Assembly: GCF_003253565.1 (NCBI RefSeq)
Contig: NZ_QKUF01000001.1
Location: forward strand, 1-64,000
Origin: Thermosporothrix hazakensis
Lineage (GTDB): Bacteria; Chloroflexota; Ktedonobacteria; Ktedonobacterales; Ktedonobacteraceae
Direction: 5' to 3'
Length of the DNA stretch: 64,000 bases
Shown here: one piece after another, positions 25,827 to 38,272 of the stretch
Layout of the letters: each line of letters opens with the position of its first letter
Position numbering within the stretch: position 1 is the first letter of the stretch
Program-made: the position numbers and the translations under genes
Notes under the pieces: model-generated
Database searches by the model: none
The model's input: only the letters and a program-made list of their open reading frames with translations
Told to the model about the DNA's origin: nothing

Positions 25827-28184
25827 TCAATCTTGCAAAAGAGTCAGAAATTGTTCACGACTCAGCATTTCATGTTCGAGCAGGGCGTCCGATAGCTTCT
25901 TAAGCTGTGCAGCATGCTCACTCAAAACGGTGCGAGCCAGCACCCGCCCGTCGTCGAGAATCCGCAGGACTTCAGCATCAATCGCGGATTGTAGCGCAAC
26001 GCCGGAGACTGGTGCCGGTGTCGGCTCCGCACTCTGATACGCGCGAGGAAGCCCACCATTGAGCACCGGTCGCCCCTGCTGATCCAGTGCCAGTGTGCGG
26101 CTCTCTGGCTCAAACCGCTTGAATGCCATTGCATACGCCTCTTCTGCCTGCTGCTCCGCGAATACAGGCCCAAGCTCCCGACTCATGCCCCAGCGTGTCA
26201 CCATGCGACGCGCAAGGTCTGTCACAACCTGAAAATCGTTCTCGGCCCCTGTAGTCACCTGCTCAGAGCCAAAGGTGAGTTCTTCCGCCACACGTCCACC
26301 CAGACCGACCGCGATCCGGGCCATCAACATCTGACGGCTATAATTGTAACGGTCATCATCGGGCACAAATTGCGTGACACCAAGACTCTGCCCACGCGGC
26401 AGGATCGTCACACAGTTCACCGGATCAGCCTCGGGCAGGTAATGTGCTACCAGAGCATGCCCGCTCTCATGCACCGCGATGATCTTCCGTTCCTTCTCAT
26501 CCAGCAAGAGTGGTCGTAGCGCCCCCAGTTGGACGCGCGCTAACGCCTCCGCAAAACACTGCTCATCGAGACAATCGAGGTCGCGGCGGGCCGCAATTAA
26601 GGCCGCCTCATTCACCAGATTCGCCAGATCAGCCCCCGTCATGCCCACGGTCAGACGGGCCAGTTTATCGAGGTCAACATTGTCATGGAGCGGCGTCTTG
26701 CGCGTGTGGACCCGTAGAATCGCCTCACGCCCGGAACGTGTCGGCGCGGCAACGGTAATATGACGATCGAAGCGCCCGGGACGTAGCAGCGCCTTGTCCA
26801 GAATATCGACACGATTGGTTGCCGCCAGCACAATCACCGACTCACGCCCATCAAAGCCGTCCAGCTCTACCAGCAACTGGTTCAACGTCTGATCGCGCTC
26901 ATCATTATTGGTAATGCGCATCGAGCGTTTGCGTCCGACCGCGTCCAGTTCGTCGATAAAGATGATGCATGGTGCGGACCTCCGCGCCTGATTAAACAGA
27001 TCTCGCACCCGGCTGGCCCCGACACCAACGTACATCTCGACAAACTCAGATGCACTCATACTGAAAAAAGGAACCCCGGCCTCACCCGCGACGGCTTTCG
27101 CCAGCAGCGTCTTACCGGTCCCCGGAGGGCCAACCAGCAGCGCCCCTCGTGGGATCCGCGCACCCAGACGCTTATAGGTCTCGGGATGCCGCAGGAACTG
27201 CACAATCTCCTCAACCTCGTGCCTCACCTCGTCGATTCCGGCCACATCAGCGAACGTCACGCCTGTGTGCTCAACAACCTGTATCGATTTCGCCTTTGCG
27301 CCCACACCGCTCTCGACGCCCTCGGTCAGCTTCTCATTTCCTTTTCTTGCCGCCGTGCCGCCTCCCTCTTTCTCGCGCTGAAAACGTCGCACCCGACTCT
27401 TCCCGATCTCAGAAATCCGCTCATCGATGGAGCGCATGCTTTTGCCATTATTGCGCATTGCCAGAAAGAACCAGATACCCGCCAGCGCCAGCATGACCGG
27501 AATAAAGTGCCAGAGAGAGCTGAACCAGCCAGCCCCCTGGTTCGCCGGATAGACCCGAACCGAGACCTGGTGCCTGTTCAGCAGGGGCTGCAATTGATCA
27601 TCGCCACTGGGAGGCATGCGGGTGAAGACCTCTGTAGCGACGTTCCGCTGCGGCTGTGCTGGATTGGTCGAAAAGGCATAGCGAGGCATCGTAGACGGCG
27701 ATGTTTCATCAGGGGAAGACGCGTCCTGAAGCTTCAATGGCTCTTTCAGATGTGCGCTGATCTCATTTCCTCTGATCGCAACCTCGTCTATCTTCCCCTG
27801 TGTTACCATATTGGTAAAGTCACTATATGCAACAACAGCTTCACCGTTCGGGCCCCCCTTCCCGACTGGCAGAGGAGGCAATTGAGTGAAAAGCGCATAC
27901 AGCAGTACAAGCAGTACCGACAATAACAGAAATGTCCACACACCGCTGCTCAGAGTGTGTACCTGCTTCCAGGCCCTCTGCCCATAATCTCTTGCTGTCT
28001 TCAGTCGTCGCCCTGACTCAATCAGCAAGCGCTTGCGACGACCTGCCTTATCATCCATTGAATTCACCTCACCAAGCCAAAGATCAAACAGACGATTTGC
28101 ACGCCGTCGATCTGCAACCTTCTCGTCATACCGGGTGATATAGCCTGTCGCCAGATCACCATTTCCTTTCTTACGTCCTGCCAC
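25827..28184 (-). CDS. ftsH: FtsH-like ATP-dependent zinc metalloprotease
   Basis: Membrane AAA+ protease that degrades membrane and regulatory proteins. The 785-residue protein has a charged cytosolic N-terminal extension of about 80 residues, a first membrane segment (about 83-105, [18 protein letters not shown]), an external domain, and a second segment ([13 protein letters not shown]). The AAA domain carries Walker A GPPGTGKT (about 351-358), Walker [12 protein letters not shown] and the [20 protein letters not shown] arginine-finger region. The M41 zinc motif is HESGH (about 568-572) instead of the usual HEAGH. Usual FtsH is 610-660 residues; the N-terminal extension and a longer external domain account for the extra. 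GTG start with AAAGAG eight bases before. Confidence 0.92.
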   Translation of the reverse strand: MAGRKKGNGDLATGYITRYDEKVADRRRANRLFDLWLGEVNSMDDKAGRRKRLLIESGRRLKTARDYGQRAWKQVHTLSSGVWTFLLLSVLLVLLYALFTQLPPLPVGKGGPNGEAVVAYSDFTNMVTQGKIDEVAIRGNEISAHLKEPLKLQDASSPDETSPSTMPRYAFSTNPAQPQRNVATEVFTRMPPSGDDQLQPLLNRHQVSVRVYPANQGAGWFSSLWHFIPVMLALAGIWFFLAMRNNGKSMRSIDERISEIGKSRVRRFQREKEGGGTAARKGNEKLTEGVESGVGAKAKSIQVVEHTGVTFADVAGIDEVRHEVEEIVQFLRHPETYKRLGARIPRGALLVGPPGTGKTLLAKAVAGEAGVPFFSMSASEFVEMYVGVGASRVRDLFNQARRSAPCIIFIDELDAVGRKRSMRITNNDERDQTLNQLLVELDGFDGRESVIVLAATNRVDILDKALLRPGRFDRHITVAAPTRSGREAILRVHTRKTPLHDNVDLDKLARLTVGMTGADLANLVNEAALIAARRDLDCLDEQCFAEALARVQLGALRPLLLDEKERKIIAVHESGHALVAHYLPEADPVNCVTILPRGQSLGVTQFVPDDDRYNYSRQMLMARIAVGLGGRVAEELTFGSEQVTTGAENDFQVVTDLARRMVTRWGMSRELGPVFAEQQAEEAYAMAFKRFEPESRTLALDQQGRPVLNGGLPRAYQSAEPTPAPVSGVALQSAIDAEVLRILDDGRVLARTVLSEHAAQLKKLSDALLEHEMLSREQFLTLLQD

Positions 28185-28990
28185 ACAATGAACTCTTTGC
28201 CTGAAACACGATGCAAAGATGCGGGGATGTTACGCCCCCATTTCTTAGTAAACACCTGTCACAATAACCTTGTCCTGCAATAACTACAGGAAAAAGTCCG
28301 ATAATCAAGCTGAATGAATGCAGCTTCTTCAGGCAATTTGTTTCAGGTTGCACCAGACAGTGTACAGCTAAATAAATGGAATATCACTATATGCAGTACT
28401 TTCTTCTTAACCATTCCTCTATATAGAAATAGATCTATATATGCTTTCATCCACATTTCGCCTCCCCTCAGAAGGCGGCCTCACTGACTACAACCAGCAA
28501 ATTAAAGGCCCTTCCTTCCCCAATTCCCATATCACCACTTCTATCACGTTAAGACCTCACAACTTAGATGCGCCTCTAGCCCTTCCTTCAACACACCTCT
28601 TCACCACGCGATACCCCTTCATCCCGTCGTGCCCTATCTCTCTTTATAATAACACATAATGGTATATAGATAAAAACGATGAAACATCTGCAATTTCCCT
28701 GATGCGCTCTTACGGTCCCCAACGGACACAAGACAACACAGCAGGTCTGCTCATCTTTCTCAACAAGAACAAACGAGCGGCGATCTTTCATAGGTCAGTT
28801 CCAGGCGTTATTAGCTATCTCTATATATACATACACGAACTGTTGCCACTGCTTCTGGAGCCCCTGTAAGAAACCGCTGCACAGGGAAGCGGGCAATCAC
28901 CTTTTGCTTGCTTCCCACCCCACACAAGGGGTACACTACTAGCAGGCAGATTGCTATCTGATGTCGTAATTTTAGAAAGGATCGTGCTTC
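28185..28990. other. AT-rich divergent intergenic region (about 800 bp)
   Basis: Lies between the leftward protease and rightward CocE genes. It is clearly AT-richer than its surroundings, with runs such as CTATATAG and ATCTATATATG near 28420-28442 and TATATATAC near 28825. Reading frames here are short and show no family features. It should hold two divergent promoters, but I could not fix either with confidence. The CocE gene has a good AGAAAGGA ribosome-binding site at 28974-28981. Confidence 0.4.
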
Positions 28991-30652
28991 ATGTCACTAT
29001 TCGCATCTCGCGAAACTCGTATCCTCTTTAACCAGCGTGTTCCACTGAGAGACGGCGTTACCCTTTCAGCAGATGTCTATTTGCCCTCCGAGCCCGCAAA
29101 GGGGAAATGGCCCGTTATTCTGATGCGCACGCCCTATCAGAAAGCTTCCAATGCCACAGCAGCCATGGCTATGGATTTTAACCGCCATGGCTATGTCTTT
29201 GTGGCGGTTGACGTACGCGGCCGCGGCGATTCTGATGGTACATTCACCCCCTATCGCAACGAGGGCCCCGACGGCTATGATACGATTGAGTGGTGCGCCG
29301 CACAGCCGTGGAGTGATGGCAAGGTTGGCACTATTGGCGGCTCCTATCCGGGACGCATTCAGTGGCTTGCGGCGCTGGAACAGCCTCCACACCTCAAAAC
29401 AATGATCGTCTCCGTGGCACCCTCTGATCCCTTCGTCGAGACGCCCACAGGTCTGCCCAGTCCGATGCACCTTTGCTGGCTCCACCTGGTCAGCGGACGC
29501 GTCAATCAGCCAATGGAAACCATCAACTGGGAAGAGGTCTATCAGCACCTCCCGCTCCTCACGATGGATGAGCAGACAGGACGCGTTATTGAGGCCTGGC
29601 GGGCAGAGATCGCGCACCCGCAGCTTGATGACTACTGGCAGCCGCTGTGCTATCAGAAAAAGTTCGACCGGGTCAATCTGCCTGTACTGCATATTTCAGG
29701 TTGGTATGATGATGAACAGATTGGCACACCTCTGAACTACATTGGCATGACCACCACGGGCGCGCCCGCAGCCCGCGACAAACAGCGTCTCCTGATGGGA
29801 CCCTGGGGACATAACGTCAATGGAGCGTCAAAATTGGGTGAGGTCGATTTTGGCAGTCAGGCGATTATCGATCTTCGCGCGGAACAGGTGCGCTGGTTTG
29901 ATCGCTGGCTCAAGGGCATCGAGCATAACGATGCTCCGGTACGCATCTTCATTATGGGAGACAATGTGTGGCGCGACGAGCAGGAATGGCCGCTCGCTCG
30001 TACCCGGTGGACCCCCTACTATCTGCACAGTCAGGGCAAAGCAAACAGCCGCTTCGGTGATGGCGTCCTCACGCCAGAAAAGCCCGCCGACAACCAGCCG
30101 CAAGATACCTACACCTATGATCCGGCTCGCCCGGTCCCCTTTATGACCGAGCCAACCTCTTCGCAGATCGGCGGCCCGGACGACTACTCGGCCATTCTTC
30201 GCCGTGATGACGTGCTTGTCTATACCACCGAGCCGCTGACCGAAGACGTCGAGGTTGTGGGCCCGATTCGTGTTGAACTCTACGCCGCCTCGTCAGCGCC
30301 CGACACCGATTTCAACGCCATGCTGATCGACGTCTGGCCGAACGGCTTTCGGCAGCGCCTCTGTGATGGCATGGTTCGCGCCCGCTTCCGCGAGGGCATG
30401 GAGCAGCCATCGCTGATCGAACCGGGCCGCGTCTATCAGTACACTATCGATTGTTGGAACACCAGTCAGGTCTTCAAACAGGGACATCGTATCTGCCTGA
30501 TGCTCTCATCAAGCGCGTTCCCCAAATACGACCGGAACCTGAACACCGGGGCGCCCCTCGGACAAACAACCGAGATGGCCGTGGCAGAACAGCGAATCTA
30601 TCACGATGCAGAGCATCCATCCGCGATCATTCTGCCCATTATTCCCCGTTAA
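28991..30652 (+). CDS. CocE/NonD-family alpha/beta hydrolase (X-Pro dipeptidyl-peptidase-like)
   Basis: 553-residue serine hydrolase. N-terminal RVPLRDGVTLSADVYLP and VILMRTPYQK are the CocE/NonD entry motif. The nucleophile elbow is IGGSYPGRIQWLAA (Ser about 119), ISGWYDD near 238 carries the acid region, and MGPWGHN supplies the catalytic His. The C-terminal third (DFNAMLIDVWPNG) is the X-Pro dipeptidyl-peptidase beta-sandwich. Known members hydrolyse cocaine, beta-lactam esters or peptides, so the natural substrate is unknown. No signal peptide. It converges on an S9 peptidase across a shared hairpin terminator. Confidence 0.9.
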   Translation: MSLFASRETRILFNQRVPLRDGVTLSADVYLPSEPAKGKWPVILMRTPYQKASNATAAMAMDFNRHGYVFVAVDVRGRGDSDGTFTPYRNEGPDGYDTIEWCAAQPWSDGKVGTIGGSYPGRIQWLAALEQPPHLKTMIVSVAPSDPFVETPTGLPSPMHLCWLHLVSGRVNQPMETINWEEVYQHLPLLTMDEQTGRVIEAWRAEIAHPQLDDYWQPLCYQKKFDRVNLPVLHISGWYDDEQIGTPLNYIGMTTTGAPAARDKQRLLMGPWGHNVNGASKLGEVDFGSQAIIDLRAEQVRWFDRWLKGIEHNDAPVRIFIMGDNVWRDEQEWPLARTRWTPYYLHSQGKANSRFGDGVLTPEKPADNQPQDTYTYDPARPVPFMTEPTSSQIGGPDDYSAILRRDDVLVYTTEPLTEDVEVVGPIRVELYAASSAPDTDFNAMLIDVWPNGFRQRLCDGMVRARFREGMEQPSLIEPGRVYQYTIDCWNTSQVFKQGHRICLMLSSSAFPKYDRNLNTGAPLGQTTEMAVAEQRIYHDAEHPSAIILPIIPR

Positions 30653-30661
30653 GCCAGAAAA

Positions 30662-30685
30662 GGCCCGGCAAGCTGTCGCCGGGCC
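30662..30685. terminator. bidirectional hairpin between two peptidase genes
   Basis: GGCCCGGC (30662-30669) pairs perfectly with GCCGGGCC (30678-30685). On the minus strand TTTT follows directly, fitting termination of the S9 peptidase gene; the plus-strand side lacks a U tract. Confidence 0.7.
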
Positions 30686-30695
30686 AGCCATCTTC

Positions 30696-32534
30696 TCACC
30701 GGTGCTCCCCGCGCAGATGCTGATCCAGAAAACGGACGACCGCCGGATATGCTTGCAGGCGGTTCGCACGCTTCACAATCCCGTGTCCTTCATCCGCAAA
30801 GATCAAACACTCGACGGGAACATTGCGCTCCTGAAGCGCCTTCACAATCTGCTCGGTCTCTCCGACTGGCACGCGGGGATCATTCGCACCGTGGATCACG
30901 AACAGTGGCGCCACGATCTTTTCAACATGGTTGATCGGTGAGATCTGTTCCAGAAACTCGCGATCATGTTCCAGACTCCCATACTCCGACTCGCGCAGCT
31001 TACGCCGCCAGGGGCCGGTATTCTCCAGGAAGGTTACCAGATTGGCGATGCCCACAATGTCGACGCCTGCTGCCCAGAGCTCGGGATAGGTTGTCAGCGC
31101 CGCAAGCACCATAAAGCCGCCGTAGCTGCCACCCATGACCGCGATCCGTTTCGGGTCAGCAATGCCCTGCTCACAGAGCCAGTTGACCGCATATTTCAGG
31201 TCAGCAACCGAGTCCATGCGCTTGCGTACGTCATCGAGACTCTGATACTCATAGCCGTAGCCGGTACTGCCGCGCACATTTGGCGCCAGCACCGCGTAAC
31301 CGCAGGCGACCAGATATTGATAGAGCCAGTTAAAACGAGGCCGCTCCTGACTCTCGGGGCCGCCATGGACGCTGATAATCACGGGCAGGTTTTCGTGCTT
31401 CCCTTCAGGCAGGTACAGGAAAGCCGGTATCTGACGCTCGTCAAACGAGGGATAGCGCAACAACTGAGGAGAGACAAAGGTGTCACGTGGAATACCTCCG
31501 GTCGAGCTGTAGGTCATGCGCTGCACGGTTCCACCGTCCAGATGCCAGACCCAGATATCCGTAGTATCATCGGCGGCGCTCAGGGTAATCGCCAGCTCGT
31601 TTCCTTCCTTCGACCAGCCCAGGCTGAGCACCACACCCTTCGGAAGCGTCGGAGCGATCAACTGCTTGCGTTCATCCCACCCCTGCGTCACATCATAGAG
31701 TTCCAGCCGCGAACAGCCATCCTCGTTTATACTGAGCGCAAGCACCGAGCCATCCTCTGTCAGGGCCAGTTGCTCGATATCCCACGACAGCTCATAGAGA
31801 AAGGTCATCTCCGTCGTTTCCAGATCAAGATAGGCCAGCGACATAAACTCCCGCCCCCGATCGGAGAGCAGATAGAGCCCCTTGCGATCAGCGGTCCAGC
31901 TCGCAGCCCCATGCCAGGCAGGCCCTTCCTGAATGGCCGGGGTCAGCTCGCGCACCTCATTGGTCACCGTATCCAGCAAGAGCAGTTGATTCTGGGTGGT
32001 AGTCAGCGAGCGGGAAATCAGGACAGAGCGCCCATCCGGGGAGTACTGGCAGGCATAATTCGAGCCGTCCTGCTGATACAGCAAGCGAACCGCGCCACTC
32101 GCAATCCCCATTTCATAGATATCGAAATAACGCTGATCGCGTTCATTGCTGCTATATACGATCCGGCGACCATCAGGAGACCAGGCGCCAAAATGATGCA
32201 TGACCTCGGGCTTCTCGGTCAGCCCTTTGAGGACCGAGCCGTCCGCATGGAGAAGATAGAGCTGCGTCCGCTCATTGCCGCCCATATCGCCGACCGCTAT
32301 CAGGGTATTGGCAACAGGAGAGAAAACAGCTTCCATCATACGTTCATTGCGGAACGTCAATTGTTCTGGCCAGGCGGGGCGCTTCGCCTGCTTCTCAACA
32401 GCGACACTCCAGACCTCATGCACGCCTGTGATATCCGTCAAGAAGGCCATCTGGCTTCCATCGGGTGAAAAACTCGGCAACATCGCCGAGCGGACATTCA
32501 TATATCGCTCAAACTCGTAGGTTCTTTTCACCAT
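30696..32534 (-). CDS. S9-family prolyl oligopeptidase (acylaminoacyl-peptidase type)
   Basis: 612 residues. The first 350 form a TolB-like beta-propeller with SFSPDGSQMAFLTD, WSPDGRRIVYSSN and YSPDGRSVLISR blades. The C-terminal alpha/beta hydrolase domain has the catalytic Ser in AVMGGSYGGFMVLAA, Asp in IHGANDPRVP and His in DEGHGI. It cleaves short peptides or N-acylated peptides in the cytosol; no signal peptide is visible. ATG 32534 has GAGAGG eight bases upstream; a TTG two codons earlier is too close to that site. Both convergent neighbours here are serine peptidases, suggesting peptide scavenging. Confidence 0.92.
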   Translation of the reverse strand: MVKRTYEFERYMNVRSAMLPSFSPDGSQMAFLTDITGVHEVWSVAVEKQAKRPAWPEQLTFRNERMMEAVFSPVANTLIAVGDMGGNERTQLYLLHADGSVLKGLTEKPEVMHHFGAWSPDGRRIVYSSNERDQRYFDIYEMGIASGAVRLLYQQDGSNYACQYSPDGRSVLISRSLTTTQNQLLLLDTVTNEVRELTPAIQEGPAWHGAASWTADRKGLYLLSDRGREFMSLAYLDLETTEMTFLYELSWDIEQLALTEDGSVLALSINEDGCSRLELYDVTQGWDERKQLIAPTLPKGVVLSLGWSKEGNELAITLSAADDTTDIWVWHLDGGTVQRMTYSSTGGIPRDTFVSPQLLRYPSFDERQIPAFLYLPEGKHENLPVIISVHGGPESQERPRFNWLYQYLVACGYAVLAPNVRGSTGYGYEYQSLDDVRKRMDSVADLKYAVNWLCEQGIADPKRIAVMGGSYGGFMVLAALTTYPELWAAGVDIVGIANLVTFLENTGPWRRKLRESEYGSLEHDREFLEQISPINHVEKIVAPLFVIHGANDPRVPVGETEQIVKALQERNVPVECLIFADEGHGIVKRANRLQAYPAVVRFLDQHLRGEHR

Positions 32535-32586
32535 GCGCAAAGCCTCTCAAAAAGTTGTGGATGTCGATAAGAGGGAATATATTGAT

Positions 32587-32592
32587 ATTATA
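32587..32592 (-). promoter_or_regulatory. -10 element (TATAAT) before the S9 peptidase gene
   Basis: Minus-strand perfect TATAAT with a weak -35. The predicted start is about 45 bases upstream of the ATG at 32534. It follows the tex terminator in the same direction. Confidence 0.5.
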
Positions 32593-32632
32593 GGTCAGGA
32601 TTTCCAGTCCTGGCCAGAAAAGACAGCACACG

Positions 32633-32666
32633 AAAATGGCCCCCTGCCCGGAGCAGAGAGCCATTT
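32633..32666 (-). terminator. terminator after tex
   Basis: On the minus strand AAATGGCTCTCTGC pairs with GCAGGGGGCCATTT (14 pairs including G-T wobbles), followed by TTTT minus the last pair. It separates tex from the S9 peptidase gene. Confidence 0.75.
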
Positions 32667-32687
32667 CGAGTGATTGACGAACTGAGA

Positions 32688-35009
<2,322 letters not shown>

Positions 35010-35122
35010 AGATTTGTACTACCTTCCCTTTTTTCAGAAATAGGAATTGCAAGCTGATCGTATCACACGATGCCCGCCCTCCCATACTTCTCAGGAAAAA
35101 GCTCCTATCTGTCGATAGCACT

Positions 35123-36724
35123 TCAGGGTAGGTATTTCTGTTGTCGCTTCGCCTTATACCGCGCGTTCCCGAGCACCCCCCCGATCCAGCCAAAAAGAAA
35201 AGCCACCACCAGCCCAGCCCCCAGAAAGACCAACAGTGGGTGTGCCTGTCCTGTCACCTGCGTGGGCAACGTCAGGAAGGGCGGATAGACCTTCGCCCAG
35301 GCCGCGGCGACCTCTTCGGGCGATGTGATCCCGCCGTAGTCCGCAAGCACGTTAAAGAGACGCACCACCAGTGCGACCAGAAAGATGATCCAGAAGGTCA
35401 CAGTACTGACCACCCCGGCCCAGATCCCGGCCAGACCACCACGTAAGGAGGAACCACCGCGCCAGGTCGTCACCAGCCCCGAGAGGAGATAGAAGACACA
35501 ACCGAGCCCGATTCCCAGATAAAAGTTCGTGGCCGTTGTCTGCGAGATCAGCAGCAAAGCCCCGAGCACACCCTGTAACATCCCCCAGAGACACCCCTGA
35601 TTGGATGCGCTCGGTAGCGGGCGCATCGGCACATAGCCATAACCCGGCTTGATCGCCGGTCCGGGCGCTGGCTGGCCACGGCCTTTGGGCACCTGCACAG
35701 GCGGGCGCATCTGCTGCATTTGCGGCCCATAGGGGACGTAGGGATAGGGCAGCGGATCCGGTTCGGGTGGTGCGGGCAGCTTCAACGGCTGCTGCGTGCC
35801 GCTATAGCCATGCTGCGAGGGTGGCGCCACCGCGATGGTCGGTTCGTCGTGCTCGTGATAGTCGGAGCCTGTCAAAGCCTCAGCGAACTCGCTCATGCTG
35901 CTGAAGCGCTGGTCGGCATAGAGCGCCAGCCCACGCAGCAGCGCCATCTCTACCTGTGGCGAAATCTGCGGGTTGAGCAGACGCGGCGCGACCAGATCAT
36001 CCTGGTAGCTGCGCTGCAAGGCCGGCGGTGGCAGACGATTGGTCAGCAACAGGTACATCGTTGCGGCCATCGAATAGATATCCGAGCGCGGCCCCGTGGT
36101 GCCGGTATATTGTTCCAGGGGGCTAAATCCCTCGGTTACTGCCTTGATCAACGTCTGGGTTGCCCGTTTGGGATCTTCAATCTTGGTCAGACCAAAATCA
36201 ACCAGCACGGTCGTGCCGTCAGGGGTCAGCAGAATATTGCCGGGCTTGATATCACGGTGAATAATCGCAGGCTGGCGGCTATGGAGCTGCTGTAACACCT
36301 CGATAATAGGCAGCAGCCAGGACAGCACTTCCTGTTCGGTACAAGGCCCATGCTGCTGACGCCCCGGCTCGGCGGTTCCGACCGTCCCGGCAGGGACGCG
36401 GCTCTTGAGCACCTCAAGCAGGTTACGCCCCTCGATCAATTGCATGACAAGGTAGAAGCGTCCCTTGTCCTCGAAAGCGTCATACACCTCCGGAAGATGT
36501 TTGCTTCTGACGGTAAAGAGGACACTCGCTTCCATGAGAGCCTGACGCCGAGCGGCAGGAGTCACATCATATGTCTCCTTAATCGCACACTGGCGATTTC
36601 CCTCGGTCGTATCACAACCACGATAGACCGCCCCAAACCCACCATTATTAATCAGTGGCCCTATGATATAATGCCCGCCCACCACCGTACCGGGATCAAG
36701 GGCGAGTGGTAAGCTCATATTCAT
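35123..36724 (-). CDS. membrane-anchored serine/threonine protein kinase
   Basis: 533 residues. The N-terminal kinase domain (about 15-280) has the glycine loop INNGGFGAVYRG, invariant Lys49 (CAIKE), the catalytic loop HRDIKPGN (about 156-163), DFGL and DIYSMAATMYLLLT. The activation segment reads GFSPLEQY in place of the usual APE form, common in this bacterial kinase group. A Pro-rich linker (about 300-390) leads to four hydrophobic segments at 395-533, so the kinase domain faces the cytoplasm with no external sensor domain. ATG 36724 has GAGG five bases before. It is transcribed divergently from the sigma factor, from its own promoter. Confidence 0.93.
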   Translation of the reverse strand: MNMSLPLALDPGTVVGGHYIIGPLINNGGFGAVYRGCDTTEGNRQCAIKETYDVTPAARRQALMEASVLFTVRSKHLPEVYDAFEDKGRFYLVMQLIEGRNLLEVLKSRVPAGTVGTAEPGRQQHGPCTEQEVLSWLLPIIEVLQQLHSRQPAIIHRDIKPGNILLTPDGTTVLVDFGLTKIEDPKRATQTLIKAVTEGFSPLEQYTGTTGPRSDIYSMAATMYLLLTNRLPPPALQRSYQDDLVAPRLLNPQISPQVEMALLRGLALYADQRFSSMSEFAEALTGSDYHEHDEPTIAVAPPSQHGYSGTQQPLKLPAPPEPDPLPYPYVPYGPQMQQMRPPVQVPKGRGQPAPGPAIKPGYGYVPMRPLPSASNQGCLWGMLQGVLGALLLISQTTATNFYLGIGLGCVFYLLSGLVTTWRGGSSLRGGLAGIWAGVVSTVTFWIIFLVALVVRLFNVLADYGGITSPEEVAAAWAKVYPPFLTLPTQVTGQAHPLLVFLGAGLVVAFLFGWIGGVLGNARYKAKRQQKYLP

Positions 36725-36769
36725 GTGCGCCTCTTCAAAGAGAGAGAAAAACCGAGAAGAAAAAACGTA

Positions 36770-36798
36770 TACATAATTGTTATCAATAGTGCCGTCAA
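36770..36798 (-). promoter_or_regulatory. promoter of the membrane kinase gene (TTGACG-N17-TATGTA)
   Basis: Minus-strand TTGACG (36793-36798), 17 bases, TATGTA (36770-36775). Predicted start near 36763 gives a 39-base leader to ATG 36724. Confidence 0.65.
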
Positions 36799-37067
36799 GA
36801 GCATGGCAACAGATCGCTTCGATGACAGCCCATATCTTGATAGCTTCTATATTATAGAACGTGCAAAACTATGTACGTTACAACGGAGTCTGAGTTACAA
36901 AGGATAGCCAGAAATTCAGTTTTGGGAGAGAGATTCCAGCGTAATGTACATCCATTATACCGAAAACAAAAGCCAATTGCAGCATCCGCAGAAGATGGTG
37001 CAGCGAAAAAACAGGGGCCGGAACAAGCGAAAAAAAGAACTTTCACGCAAGGCTGAAGGCCTTTCGC

Positions 37068-37095
37068 TTGCAATAACCCACATGTATGATACAAT
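37068..37095 (+). promoter_or_regulatory. promoter of the sigma-factor gene (TTGCAA-N16-TACAAT)
   Basis: TTGCAA at 37068-37073, 16 bases, TACAAT at 37090-37095. Predicted start near 37102. This lies only 15 bases before ATG 37117, which favours a start further downstream (TTG 37150 or ATG 37165). Confidence 0.6.
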
Positions 37096-37116
37096 AACCA
37101 AGACTGAACTAATGTG

Positions 37117-38073
37117 ATGTACAGTTTGCAGGAAGAAAAGAGCAAGCACTTGGAACGAAAAGTGATGTTTGACACTGAACATGACCGCGAAAAGCCGGTA
37201 GAGACAGAACGCGAACACCTGCAAGAAGCAGAGTTCAGTAACCTGGCACAAAGTGACAGTTTACGACTCTACCTTCGCGAGATCTCGCGTATCCCGTTGC
37301 TGTCAGCCGCCAGCGAAGCTCGCCTTGCGGAACTAGCCGAGAAAGGCGATAAGGAGGCTCGAAATCATCTGATTGAGGCGAACCTGCGACTGGTAGTAAG
37401 CATTGCCAAGAAGTACGTCGGTCAGGGGCTTTCACTTGAAGATCTCGTGTGTGAAGGCAACATCGGCCTGATTCGTGCTGTCACGAAGTTTGACTATCGC
37501 AAAGGCTTCCGCTTCTCTACCTACGCCACATGGTGGATCAAGCAGGCCATCACTCGTGCCATCCTGGAAGGCACTCGCGTTGTCCGTCTTCCTGTCTACA
37601 TCATGGAAGAGGTCATGCGGGTCAAACGCATCACACGCCAGTTGTATCAGGAACTTGGACGCGAACCAACTCCTGAGATCATTGGCGATCGTCTGGGAAT
37701 GTCCGCCGATCGTGTCAGCGAACTGCTCATCTGGGCCGAAAAGATCTTCTCGCTGGACGCTCCACTTTCCGATGAAGAAGAAAACACACTCGGCGATATC
37801 ATCGAAGATAGCCGCGAACGCAGCCCAACAGAAATCACAGATCAACAGCTTTTGCGCGAAGAGATTCGCAAAGTGCTCGGACAGTTAACTCTGCGCGAAC
37901 GACAGGTAATTGAATTGCGCTTCGGCCTGATTGACGACCATGATCATACTCTGGAAGAGGTTGGCAAAAAGCTAAAGGTGACCCGTGAGCGCGTGCGCCA
38001 GATCGAGGAACGCGCGATTCGCAAGTTGCGCCATCCGCAGGCCAGCCGCATTCTGAAAGATTACCTGGACTAG
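37117..38073 (+). CDS. RNA polymerase sigma factor, sigma70 family (group 1/2)
   Basis: 318 residues with regions 1.2 to 4.2 but no long region 1.1. [16 protein letters not shown] is region 1.2. Region 2 has [33 protein letters not shown] and the promoter-melting [15 protein letters not shown]. Region 4 carries [12 protein letters not shown] and the helix-turn-helix [20 protein letters not shown]. The length and strong region-2/4 identity fit a group 2 alternative factor or a short primary one; a second copy elsewhere cannot be excluded. The start is uncertain: ATG 37117 lacks a ribosome-binding site and is very near the predicted transcript start, while TTG 37150 (AAGAG eight bases upstream) or ATG 37165 are good alternatives. 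A terminator follows. Confidence 0.93.
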   Translation: MYSLQEEKSKHLERKVMFDTEHDREKPVETEREHLQEAEFSNLAQSDSLRLYLREISRIPLLSAASEARLAELAEKGDKEARNHLIEANLRLVVSIAKKYVGQGLSLEDLVCEGNIGLIRAVTKFDYRKGFRFSTYATWWIKQAITRAILEGTRVVRLPVYIMEEVMRVKRITRQLYQELGREPTPEIIGDRLGMSADRVSELLIWAEKIFSLDAPLSDEEENTLGDIIEDSRERSPTEITDQQLLREEIRKVLGQLTLRERQVIELRFGLIDDHDHTLEEVGKKLKVTRERVRQIEERAIRKLRHPQASRILKDYLD

Positions 38074-38084
38074 AAAACGGGCAC

Positions 38085-38133
38085 AAGCAGAGAATATCGA
38101 GGTATGTATGCATATCTTCTCTGTTCTCTGCTT
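38085..38133 (+). terminator. terminator after the sigma-factor gene
   Basis: A perfect 10-bp stem, AAGCAGAGAA (38085-38094) with TTCTCTGCTT (38124-38133), around a 29-base loop, followed by CTATTTCC. The U tract is poor, so strength is moderate. Confidence 0.55.
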
Positions 38134-38272
38134 CTATTTCCATTATGGGTGATACTCAAGCGTTCTGCATCGGGACAGCGCCTTCAGACCGCACGAATAT
38201 ATCCGCGGATAGGCATACATTTTGTCGCTCGCATCCTTCCGCTTTCCCGGCAGAGACGCACCAAGAGGTGGG

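Larger units (their letters stand above)
36725..37116. other. divergent intergenic region between kinase and sigma-factor genes
   Basis: About 390 AT-rich bases. It contains the leftward kinase promoter (36770-36798) and the rightward sigma-factor promoter (37068-37095), listed separately. Nothing else is recognisable between them. Confidence 0.5.

Noticed and set aside
27186..27926. Plus-strand 246-codon frame
   Set aside because: Antisense to the AAA and membrane parts of the FtsH-like gene.
30966..32468. Plus-strand 500-codon open frame
   Set aside because: It is wholly antisense to the S9 peptidase, whose propeller and catalytic motifs are certain; the frame has no recognisable domain.
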